Below are positions 54,310 through 64,000 of a stretch of DNA of 64,000 bases, one piece after another (position 1 is the stretch's first letter; every line of letters begins with the position of its first letter). A program made the translations under genes and the position numbers. The notes under the pieces were generated by a model, which was given only the letters and a program-made list of their open reading frames with translations, made no database searches and had not been told where the DNA came from. Source of the stretch: Macrocystis pyrifera (taxonomy: Eukaryota > Sar > Phaeophyceae > Laminariales > Laminariaceae); the NCBI GenBank assembly GCA_031763025.1, contig JASSKH010000003.1:4640718-4704717 (forward strand). The letters run 5' to 3'.

Positions 54310-54960
54310 GCTCTGCTCCCCAACGCGCGCGGGGTGTTTCGAGCGACCCTGGCTAGCGACGCCGCGGCGATGAAGGTGATCTTCAAAGCAAGCGCGGGGG
54401 GGGGGGAAAACGGTAGTGGGAGGCAGCGCTCGGGGAGCTCCAGCGGTGAGTAAGGCCTCGCGCGGGGGAGGCGGGCATCGTCTACCCGTGGGCCATGAGA
54501 TCTACCTGTCAATGGCCCCCAGCCCGGGCCCCCTCCCTTTCGGGGCGGGCATATATACGCCGCCTGGTCTGTACACCCCAGAGGGGGGAGCTAGGGCACC
54601 GCGCCCCCAGGCCTGGTTCGCTCGGGGCAAGGTGCCCGGCGGCTTCGCGCAGAGCGGCGCAGGAGGCAGGGGGGCGGGTGGTGGACGTGGAGGAGACCAC
54701 GGCCTTCCGGCCCCTCCTGGCCCCCTGTTTGTTCAGGCGGCAGCGGCGCGCCGCGACTATAACGCTATGATACAGGCACAGTAGGAGGTGGCTCCGGTCA
54801 GCTCGCAGGGTCATACCTGCCAGGATTGTGTGGCAGCGTCACGCAACCCGCACCATTTCTTTCGAACCTGTGCCCTGTGCCGAGTGTCGTCACTGCAAGC
54901 GGGGCGAACACCGCGCAAACAAGTGCCCTTTCCCCGCGTACCCTTAGGAGGGAAGATATG
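54310..54960 (+). mobile_element. DIRS-like element: gag-like region with zinc knuckle
   Basis: It is Gly/Pro/Arg-rich sequence (GIYTPPGLYTPEGGARA, FARGKVPGGFA) followed by a CX2CX4HX4C zinc knuckle at 54885-54926. These are typical of nucleocapsid-like regions. It is part of the fossil element. Confidence 0.55.
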
Positions 54961-56612
54961 CAAGCGCGAGTAGGGCGCATTCGCCGCGGAGGGGTCAGGG
55001 GAGGTGTACCAGTGGGGGAGTCGCGCGGGTTAGAAGCAGCTCTGATAAGGGGCGGACATCGTGAGAGTCCGGGGCGCCGCGGGGTTGTCCTTTCGATCGC
55101 AGAGACGTGTCTCGACTGATTCTACTAGCTGGGTGGGCCTTGTCTTTCATTCGGTCGGCCTAAGCCGATGGAGTGGGATAGAGGTCGGTTAAAGGGTACT
55201 AGCTACGCGAAGCGGGACAGACAACCGCGGTAAGTATAGACTTGAAAGCGTTACCGACGACATCGCAAGGACGTAATTCTGGTTCCCCCCTCCCCCTTCT
55301 TTCTTTCGCAGGTTTGCGAATCATTCTCAAGCAAGCAGGTTTGTTGGCGTTTGCACGACGTACGACAGGAAATCGCCATACATAGAATGTCGTCGACTGC
55401 GACGCACTAATGACACGCGGGTCTCTCTTTCTATTGTCTTGTATCCATACATCCAGCGGGGTTTGGCAGCGATGCTGGCCCCCGACTCCATTTGGAGCTC
55501 TGGAGTATGGGGGTAGTCCTGTCAGGGCTTCGCCGCTCCGGCCACCACGCACTAGGTCCCGGAGGCGGGGTGCGAGATGCGCCGGCCCCGGTTGAGTCAT
55601 TCCTGATGCGGGCTAGACTCTTTTTCTATTGATTTATTGATTTATTGATTTATTACTTATTTCTTTAGTTATTTTATTTATTTTGTCTTTCAGTTATTTT
55701 CTGCTCTTCTCTTTTCTGTCCCTTCTTTCATTTGTTACGCACGTATCCGGATGCCTCGCGTCGTTGGGTCCGGTCGACGTGGCTGGGCGAGGACCCAGGG
55801 TATAACTCCCCGGGGGGTAGATCGTACCCGTGACCGTACCATACGCTACTGAACAGCAAAGAAGAATTGCACATCATATGTCCGAACCGAAGATGTTGTG
55901 GCTGCTGATCAGTTGATGGGTTCCCTGCTCAGCATTCACCCATTGGCACGTACCGCGGGCCTCGACGGCCGAGGCTGCTCGGAGTCAGCGGCGATTGCCT
56001 ATCTATAACCACATGTGCCGGCGGCCACAGATATATACCAGGTTTGGAGGTCAGCCCTTAGAACATGTCGATCAACTTTAGTCAACCCCAACATCGGCAC
56101 GGGGTGCTGAGGAGCATTCACGCTTGAGGCACTGGGAGGAAATATCGAGAGTCGGCCTGCCCGGCCCTCCTAATGTATTCGGTTGTTGCTCGCGCAAAGG
56201 TCCAGGGGAGGGGAGATCACAAAATCTTCCTCAGCGCTCACAATAATTTCGTTGTTTATTGATCATTTCATTCGTTTTCGCCATTTCGCACAGACACAAA
56301 CACGCGACTCATCGCGCCTAGCTCCTATAGTTATAACATCCCTATTGAGTGGTTGTGTAGGTAGGAGTGGTCACGAGTCGCGTTGTTGCTGTCTGTGCTG
56401 CCGGTACCTTATCTTGACGGCTTCCCTGGACTCACAGCATCGCTTCGACGATCACTTTGCGGATTTGCCGCACGGACGAGGGCACTACCATACCACAGCC
56501 CCTCCGCCAAACATACGAGGCTGTGTATTAACCCCCAGACTTTCTGCTCACGTACATGCGGTAGGTCGATTCCGACGCATGGCTTCTGCACCTTGACCGG
56601 CATCAGGCCCGC

Positions 56613-58330
56613 GTGCGACCTATCTGGTCCGCGGTGCCGGTGTTTTCCGCGGAGGAACGCGAGTATCTTGACTCGGGAGCTATGCCATCCGGCCCAAACA
56701 CGATGCCTTCATGGGAAGGCGTCATCTGCGACCCGATGCAGGGACCGTTGCGGTGGTTGCCATGGCAGGCGCCCGCGTGGCACGCGGGGGAGGGGGGGAG
56801 CGAGTTTGTACCGGGCCTTGTGCGAAGACACGTGGAGGTTTGGGACCGTGTCGTTCTGCAGGACTACCCGCTCCGCGGAACGCTGGGGTCTTATTTGCGC
56901 GAATGGGTTAGATTACACGAGCTCCTTATCGCCTCGCACAGGCGGGCGTCGGCCGGATCTCCTTACAATGTGGATAGGTTCCCGGGAGCGGTGTTCGCTA
57001 ATCGCATCCCGCCAGCGCATGCGAACTTTGTCGATACCGAGATGCGCTTCCTCATTGCGCGAGGGTGCGTCGTGAAATGGGCAGACGTTCGAGGTCACAC
57101 CGGCCCCGCACGACCGCGGCTAATCCAGGCGTTGTCGATCGAAGAAACAAAGCCACGGCTGATTTACGACGCCCGACCACTATATCAGTGGTGTCGGCGG
57201 ATCCACTTTACAATGGACACAGTAGCACGAGTGCCGAGTGTGGTCGCGGAGGGTTGTTTTCAAGGTTCGCTCGACGATAGCTCGGCATTTCACAATATTA
57301 ATATTCTGCTGCACCCGGCCTCGTGGCCGCTATATGGGCTGGCCTACCGGGGTGTGGATAACGTTTAGTGTGTGCTGTCGTTTAGATTTTGCAGAAGCCC
57401 ACACGTTACGTGAGGCGAAGGCATCTTATATTCGTTTTAAAGGGATACCCTCGCTGGCGTACCTGGAGGGCTCATGGCTGAGTAACTTTCAGTCTACTCA
57501 GGTTAAAACCGCACGACAACAATGGCTCGCGGCGGCTGAAGTGATCCATGTTGCGATGTTGGTATCGTTTCGTGCGGATATTTCTTGTCCATTAAGAAGT
57601 GCGACTTGCGGCCGACACGGATACAGCAATATTTGGGCATGCAGCGATATTTGGGCATGCTGTGCGACTCGGAAACGGCCACGTTTCGGGTCCCCGAGGA
57701 CAAGCTGGACAAGCTGCAGATTCCACTACGCACCGACCTCGACGCGGGCGAGTTGTGGTTTCGTACCCTGGAACTGGTGGCGGGGAAATGCAGGAGGTTG
57801 ACCGTAGCCATCCGCCCAGCAGCGTTGTGGACCCATGCCATGTTTGCGGTACTGTCGAACTTAGAGAGGGCAGGCGTCAGAAGAATCGACCTGACGCACG
57901 ATTCGCACGCGGACCTACTGGGCGAGCTCAAGCAGTGGAGGCGCATTGTGGCCGCTTCGCACGAGGGACCACGGCGACGGGCGCGACACTTCACAGCCGT
58001 CCTAACGGATGGAGCGACGGACGTGTCCTCTACGGGTTGGGGAGGGGTCGTCAATGCCGGCTTGGACCCATTTCGGGCAGGGGGGGTGTTGCCACACGAG
58101 TGGTTGTCACGGCATATTAACACCAAGGAAACGTACGCCCTGTATCACGTGCTGCGGTAATTTTGTACGCGGCACCCGGAGGCCTTGCGACGGGCCCAGG
58201 GTCGGATTGACGTCGACAACCAATCAGTGGTAGGCGCGTTCAAGGGAGGGCGCGTAAAAGACCCCGTAACACACGCGTTGCTGATACAGCTGTTCGATCT
58301 GCAGCTAGCGCACGGCTTCTTGCTAACACA
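56613..58330 (+). mobile_element. DIRS-like element: reverse transcriptase and RNase H
   Basis: Reverse transcriptase landmarks are KPRLIYDARPLYQW, GSLDDSSAFHNI and LLHPASWPLYGLAYRGV. RNase H is indicated by DGATDVSSTGWGGVV and HINTKETYALYHVL. These match DIRS/Ngaro-type polymerases. It is part of the fossil element. Confidence 0.8.
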
Positions 58331-58335
58331 CTGAA

Positions 58336-59230
58336 ATGGATCCCACGGGCGTCCAACACCGTCGCGGACTCTATCTCGCGGCCATCGCATGGGTCGATCA
58401 TTCGACTACACCCCGATGCATTCCAGGCGATGTGGAACGAGCTAGGCCCGTTCACCACATGGCATGCGCAGCATCCGCCCAGCTTAACCCCCTGAGCGCC
58501 CATATGTTTCCGTTTTTCTCGCCGTGCGATTGCGCGGGGTCCTCGGGGCTGAATGTGTTAGCGCAAGACGTATCGCGCATCCCGGGTTCTGGCGAACCGG
58601 CTTTTGGCTTTTGCTTCCCTCCCCGATTCATGGCAGGTCACATCGTACAGCACCTGTCAGGGTGTGAGGCGCGCGCGGTGATTATCGTGCCGGATACGCG
58701 GGCGTACTGGTTCCCCTTAGTACAGGGAGCTACGGTTCGCTCTCTCGAGGTGACTCCTAAGGCTGCAGCGGGGAGCTTTCAGAGCCCCGTTTCGGACGGG
58801 ACACTTCAGGAATGGCGGTATCCCAAACAGGCAATGAGGGCGTACGAGGTAGATTCCGTAGGCCTAGCGTATAGCTTCAGCCGAGTCCGAACGCTCCGGC
58901 GCGTTAGTGTCAGAAACCACTAGACGCGTGACCTTTTTCCAAATTCCGTCGTACGTGCAGGGCCGTACAGTCCAAGCTTCCCGGTGGAGTAGATTATTTA
59001 TTGAATCAATAGACGCGCGACCTTTCCCTATTTTGTCGTACGTGCAGGGCGGCGCAAGTGCCCCCGGAACGGTCCCCCGCATGGCCGGTCTCGTTCGAAG
59101 TGTGCTCTGCTCAGCGTGTCGAGTCGAGGGCACTGGGCCGTCCAACTACTGCTGGAACTGTGGTACGCGACCATACCGGGGGCAGCCGATACCTCGCGAT
59201 CCGACGGTGCCGATAGTTCGCATCGACGTT
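58336..59230 (+). mobile_element. DIRS-like element: region between RNase H and recombinase, with zinc ribbon
   Basis: FMAGHIVQHLSGCEARAVII and PDTRAYWFPLVQGA match the conserved block that follows RNase H in this family. A CSAC...CWNC zinc ribbon lies near 59105-59160. It is part of the fossil element. Confidence 0.65.
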
Positions 59231-59289
59231 GAGAAACTCAACGCCCGTCGTGCGAGCGTTCTGGCCACAATGGCAGGTCGTCCTGGTCA

Positions 59290-60416
59290 GCGACGCAAGA
59301 GTAAGATAGCGGACGAGTTTGATGCGTTAATCCGGGCTCGTTCGGGTGGAGGCTGTACACGAGTATGTATTGGATTGGTGCTGCTTCTTGGACTCACAAG
59401 GCAACGGCACTACTTGGGTGCATGCCCCGTCTTGCCCGGGCGCGGGCCTCGCACACGGGTCCTCTTGTCTTCTCGAGAGCAGTTGTGCAAAACGGTAAGC
59501 GGCTCAGTCCATGGACAAACGTTTCGTGTCAAGGCTGCGGATGGCCTTCCGAGAACAGCTCGGAAAAGGGGAAGCATGGGATCCCGTTGAGAAGAAAGGA
59601 AACCCCTGTTCGAGCGTGCTAGTCCAATCCTACCTTACATTCGTTACCGAGGAGCAAAAGAAAGCGGGGGGTACCAGTTAAGCAAGCGGCTCCGATGCTG
59701 GCTCATACACTAGCGGCAGGACATGCGGGTACGGGCGCACCTTATGCCGTCGGTCTCCGATCGAATTGCTATCACTAGAGACATCGCATTGTACTCCTCG
59801 GCATTTTATTCCACGAGGCGCGGATTCGACCAGTCGTTTTCGTTGGGGTCGTAGCTTTTGCGGCCGCCAGAGGCGGCCGGCCTGATTTTTAATTTTTATT
59901 TTGGTAAGACACTACGGAAATCTGTCCGGGTAGTGGTTGTGTGGCGGACACAGAAGGTCCCGAGACCTGCGCTTTCCGCGGAGTCACCGAATATATCGCC
60001 GCCGCCCTCTACATCGGGTGGGACTTGGCCGAGGGCTACTTGTTCCCGGTTGTTGAATCTGACGGGACACGCGGGACGGTAGCGGTATCGGCGTCTCAGA
60101 TGACGGCGGGGTTGCAGATGCACCTGCGCGCAGCGAGGCTGCCCGACCACTACTCAGTGCACTCGTTTCGGGTGGGGGCCTCGCTTAGCAAGTCGTTGGC
60201 GAGGACGGCGGTAGATGAGATCATGAAGATCGGGGGATGGAAGACGGAAAATATTGCGCGGTACTACATCGGGGCGGCCACTAGTGCCCCCCCCGGGGTG
60301 GGGGGAAACGCACGACGGGGGCTCTAAGCGAAATCACGACAGCAACTATCCGACGGCAATGGATTTGCCGCTTTCCCCAGCCTTTCAGCAAGACTTTGCG
60401 GCGTGTACGAAGCGAT
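59290..60416 (+). mobile_element. DIRS-like element: tyrosine recombinase
   Basis: The C-terminal catalytic part reads YSVHSFRVGASLSKSLA and DEIMKIGGWKTENIARYYIG. It carries the H-x-x-R and final Tyr pattern of tyrosine recombinases, with LHMHLRAARLP-like sequence ahead of it. It is part of the fossil element. Confidence 0.8.
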
Positions 60417-60503
60417 AGATCAGAGAGACACAGCATGTTTGTGTGAGCCAACCGACCCAAGCCAGCGGCCATAGGCGGAGGGACAGCGAAGTAAGGAAGT
60501 AAA

Positions 60504-60942
60504 GGTAGGACCGTCGACTGGGGCAGGAAGTCGGATCTAATCCAATACATACTTCTAATAGTCGGTGAAGGCGTAGAAGAGTAGTGTAGTAAAATCGACA
60601 CAATCAACAGAACCAAAATCACCAAGGATACGAGGTGGCTCCAGTATTTCGATTGGAGTTTATTTACTCAAAGACTGCACACCTCATCATTGCTGATTCA
60701 GAAGACCCAACGCCAGATTATAGAGGTGGGGGAGAGGGCCAAACGCTGACCATCCCACCTACCCAGATTAGCGTATCAGGGGTTTGGCATGTACCACTTC
60801 GGAACGGGAATGTACCGGGCTAAAGCCGAGTTTTAGCGCGGGAAGATATCCCAAGGTAGGACCACCGACTGGGGCAGGAGGCCTCATCTAATCCAAAACT
60901 TACTTCAAGTAGTCGGTGAAGGCATAGAAGAATAATGTAGTA
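60504..60942. repeat. ~88-bp direct repeat pair flanking repeat B copy 2
   Basis: 60504-60591 and 60855-60942 share ggtaggacc..cgactggggcagga, tctaatccaa and agtcggtgaaggc.tagaag. Between them lies the second copy of repeat B (60590-60752). Confidence 0.8.
60590..60752 (+). repeat. Repeat family B, copy 2
   Basis: It matches 48651-48813 (tcaccaaggatacga.gtggc, tttactcaaagactgca, gattcagaaga.ccaacgcc). In this copy the frame reading APVFRLEFIYSKTAHLIIAD is open to 60823. Confidence 0.8.
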
Positions 60943-60999
60943 CATCTTCCCATTACGCATGTAGAAACCCTTGGACGCCAAAATCTGCTGCCTTCGCAG

Positions 61000-63908
61000 G
61001 GTCGAGCCGTCACAAGCGTATCTATCGTCCAAAGCTGGCTGGATGGTAAGCCCAAGCCCCTGGCCCTTGGGTCTGGCGGGACCGCATTGGACGTGAACGG
61101 TGAGCAGCTACCGGAGAGCCGCAGCATATGGGCATTGAGCCTGGAGTTGCGGAAGCCAACATGGGACGCATGGGAGATCGCCTTTAAAAAAGAGGCGGCC
61201 GAACATTTGGCCAGGGCTGTCGACAACCTCGACATGTGCGCACGACAGTTGTGTGAACGCCGGCTTGAGGGAAAGCTCTCACGCATGCGCGGAGCGCGTG
61301 TGGAGGGATGCACTATGACGGGTGCAGCTATGCACCACGCACTACTGAGCGAGGCCGGCTGCGGGGTGGTGATGGTCGAGGAGGCTCCAGAGGTTCTCTA
61401 CGTCTTGACTGCTATCGGTCCACGAAACATCTCGTCATGATAGGTGAGACAGACGGGCTATAGTGAGCAGACAACCGGGTCGTGTCGTAGAGCAGAAATT
61501 AGTCAGGGTAGAAGCTCACGTGCAGAAATGCGTCTTAAGGCGCAACCTGGCCATCGGGTTCCGTTTGAAATTTTGCAGATTCATTGCTTCCCGGGAGTAG
61601 TGTGTATGTGTTCGTACCGCGGTTGTACTGTAGGTGTGCGTTGTGAACCAGCTATCTCTACAATGTCTGCGGTGGCAAAGAAGGTGTTGAAGAGGTTCAC
61701 AGCACGGCCACAGCTGCGGTCACCGAAGAGTTTAATCAAACCTGGCAGATGGTCGACCACCCGATCGTGCAGCCGTGCGTTCCGTCGAACTTATACTGGA
61801 GCAGCGTGATGAACCCGACGTCTTCGATCTTGCCGCTCTGCCTGCCGTATCGTCTTCATCCTGGAAACCAAACGTTCCTCTCTAGATCTTTTCTATCGTG
61901 TATGGCACGCCTAGCCTCTCGATCCCCGCCCTCTAACTGGTGGTATATCAATTTTCTGTTTTCTTCGTGAACAGGCGATCACAAGCAGCTGCGGCCGAAG
62001 GTGGAGCAGTACAGCGCGGCGTCGAAAGCGGAAGGGGCCTCGACCTGAACGTCAGCCTGTTCGAAAGGCTCATCAACAAAGGTTTCCCGCACACCACGCT
62101 GGAGCTGCAGCACCCCATACCCCCCGAGGTCATTCGGTGGCTGCTGTCCATCGCTCTTTGCCTGCTATATATACTTCCCTGCAGCTCTCTGCACGTAGCA
62201 CGGCCTCGGTGTAAGGAGAGAAAGAGCATGGTGACCGCCTACGCGATTGGTTTCATCTCCTGTCTTTTGCATTTTCCCACCGTTTGAAGGGGGTCGCACC
62301 GCAGCAAAAAAACTAAGTTCGTCACCACGACTCAAAGACGGGCCCACCGCAGTCTACAATAAAGGAACAAACCCCTCAGATGTACTCGATCTCACAATAT
62401 TTTGACGGAATTCACTGCTGTACTTATTTTCATTGAATAAACTGGCATCCGACTTCTATTAGGGCAGGCCGCAAAGCACTCTATCGAAATTCGCCTCGCT
62501 CGGCCGCTGTTCCCCTCGGGTCTCACGCTTCGTGATGTTCGTTCTCTCTAAGATATCCGCGTTAGTGAGAGGACTACCCTGGGCTCCGCGACGGCCCCGG
62601 CACGTTCGGCCGCCCCGGCGTGCTGGGGTTTCGCGATCGCGTGTGTTTCGTGCCGCACAACCACAAACAAGACACGCCGGTTTCGACGAGCCAGCGCCAG
62701 GACGACGGCGAGGAACTCCCTCCAAGGTTAACCGGTACGAGGTGGACATGGTCGTGAAGACCGTGCGGTACTTGCTCACCTCCAGGGCTACAAACCGGAC
62801 CAGGTAATCGTGCGTTCCTGTTCCGACGATTTTTCGGTCGCGGTGGGGTCATCCGCCTCGTCGTTCGATCGTCGTATATACTGTGGGCACGACGGTTAAA
62901 ATAGCATGAACTCGTCTACAACTTGTCCGTCGTCCTTTTTCCTTTCACGAACAGCTGCCGTATTGTTGGTGCGCTGCCGAGGCTTCTTCCCACCACAATG
63001 TTGCGGCAATCTACGGGGGATATCGAAGGGTCTTGTCGAGTCAGCAAACCAGACGTCCAGGTTTCGCCAAGACCGGGGTGGGGTCGATGTGTAATCCATC
63101 GCTGAGCTCGTTTTCACGTAGGGTGGTAGCCGTACCTTGTCCTCTCTTGCTTCCGCGTTGTCAGTCGTATTTATTTTGCGGAGAGCTCATCAGCGTGAAC
63201 TACCCCCGGCTATAGTGGGTCTCGATAGACGCGTTCGGGCGAGCTGCATATGCGCAATGCTCCACTTGGTGGCGCGTATCACCCGGACGGCCGACACAGC
63301 AGCAGTGCTTCCTCCTGCAAGCGTACGATGGCGATCCAAGAAAGCTGGCAAGGTTTTCTCGGAGAGGTTACTGGCGCATGCCCGAAGGCGTTGCGGTGCT
63401 AAAATAGCGGCTGCACCCCTCCCCTCAATGATGTACTATATGGACCGTTGAAACGCCTTTGTGGCGCATTTGGTGTCGAGACGGTTCCCGCCCGCAGTTG
63501 GTGCCACTGCTCCTTTCGTTCAGCGCACTGCTTGCTGTATAAGTCGACCCTTTATCTCGCCCACCAATCGACTCAATTTATGTGATCGGACACCACCATG
63601 TCCTTCGTGCATCGCGTTCCCTCATCTTGTTGCTGTGCGATGTTTCACTCTCGAAACGGGAGCCCATATCGTCGTTCTCACACCCTACCTCGCCCAGCTC
63701 ATGGAGCTGCGAGACGTCCTGGACGGCACCATCAGCGACCAGGATGCCGCCGACCTAGCGGTTGTCATCAGGGAGGGGGGCGGAGGTAGAGGGGGCGGTG
63801 GCTATCGATGCGAAACTCAGGTCAAGAGCGGACCCATCAACGACGGCTACATACGAGAGAGCCCTGCCTTCGGCACCGACCCTAAGCCAAAGATCCGAAT
63901 CTCAACGG
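61000..63908 (+). pseudogene. Partial duplicate of the helicase half (exons 3-6), frameshifted
   Basis: The exon equivalents are 61000-61443, 61975-62128, 62553-62803 and 63668-63908, in the same order and orientation as exons 3-6 of the main gene, with shorter introns (531, 424 and 864 bp). Exon 3' keeps VVMVEEAPEV but loses one base before the donor. Exon 4' is 154 instead of 155 bases, giving an early stop after KVEQYS, and reads QHPIPPE where the main copy has QHRMPPE. Exon 5' carries several indels. Exon 6' lacks the acceptor AG seen in the main gene, though [15 protein letters not shown] stays open to a gtgagt donor. No copies of exons 1-2 were seen upstream; DIRS remnants and repeats lie there instead. 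Exon 7 would fall beyond the window. Confidence 0.88.
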
Positions 63909-64000
63909 GTGAGTGGTCGAAATGCCGACGTTTATACAGGCGCCTCAGCTAACTGAGAGCGCACGTATTTTTGCCTTGTGTAAAAAGGTCCCCGGCACTC

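Larger units (their letters stand above)
54200..60420 (+). mobile_element. DIRS-like (tyrosine recombinase) retrotransposon, broken
   Basis: The parts are in DIRS/Ngaro order: zinc-knuckle (gag-like) region about 54.2-54.96 kb; reverse transcriptase and RNase H about 56.6-58.3 kb; a conserved extra region about 58.3-59.2 kb; tyrosine recombinase about 59.3-60.4 kb. Coding is spread over several frames with roughly half a dozen or more breaks, so it is a fossil. Protein similarity to the family is still easy to read, suggesting middle to young age. Clear split or inverted terminal repeats were not found, so the outer limits are approximate. Confidence 0.8.

Overview
The window reads as nuclear DNA of a stramenopile, most likely a brown alga close to Ectocarpus. 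The evidence is long introns with C/T-rich acceptor tracts, a run of EsV-1-7 type Cys/His repeats (a family known from Ectocarpus and its phaeovirus), a DIRS-type tyrosine-recombinase retrotransposon, and many small palindromic elements. The species is inferred, not proven.

Region 1-30.4 kb (+ strand) is one very large gene, cut off at its 5' end by the window. I can trace 18 exons with matching splice phases, about 2,500 residues. The order is: a UPF1/ZNFX1-type superfamily 1 helicase (exons 1-8), an NF-X1 type zinc finger (exons 8-9), a coiled coil and low-complexity linker, three CbxX/CfxQ (SpoVK-like) AAA+ modules in tandem (exons 9-18), and a coiled-coil tail ending in a short Cys/Trp/Gly-rich motif. 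Modules 1 and 2 carry a phase-1 intron at the same base of the Walker A glycine codon. Exon 11 as printed needs two single-base frame changes, so either the gene is damaged or the assembly has errors. The introns hold foldbacks, MITEs, minisatellites and a repeat family that recurs elsewhere in the window.

Region 30.4-54 kb has no clear intact host gene. It holds diverged tandem repeats (31.1-32.3 kb), many copies of a ~105-bp palindromic MITE with a TTACGGGGG end, a broken EsV-1-7 repeat gene on the minus strand (35.8-36.75 kb), an inverted copy of an intron-1 repeat (38.1-38.6 kb), a minus-strand fragment carrying exon 7 of the helicase (42.1 kb), an unidentified Ser/Ala-rich open region (48.8-49.7 kb), and a three-block minisatellite whose middle block is flipped (50.2-52.2 kb).

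Region 54.2-60.4 kb is a broken DIRS-like retrotransposon (zinc-knuckle region, reverse transcriptase/RNase H, zinc-ribbon region, tyrosine recombinase). Just after it, 61.0-63.9 kb carries a second copy of helicase exons 3-6 in the same orientation, frameshifted and continuing past the window edge, so it is a truncated duplicate and very likely a pseudogene.

The most interesting object is the helicase/NF-X1/triple-AAA+ fusion. The layout resembles large fungal proteins I recall, but its function is not established to my knowledge, and here it sits among broken copies of its own helicase half.
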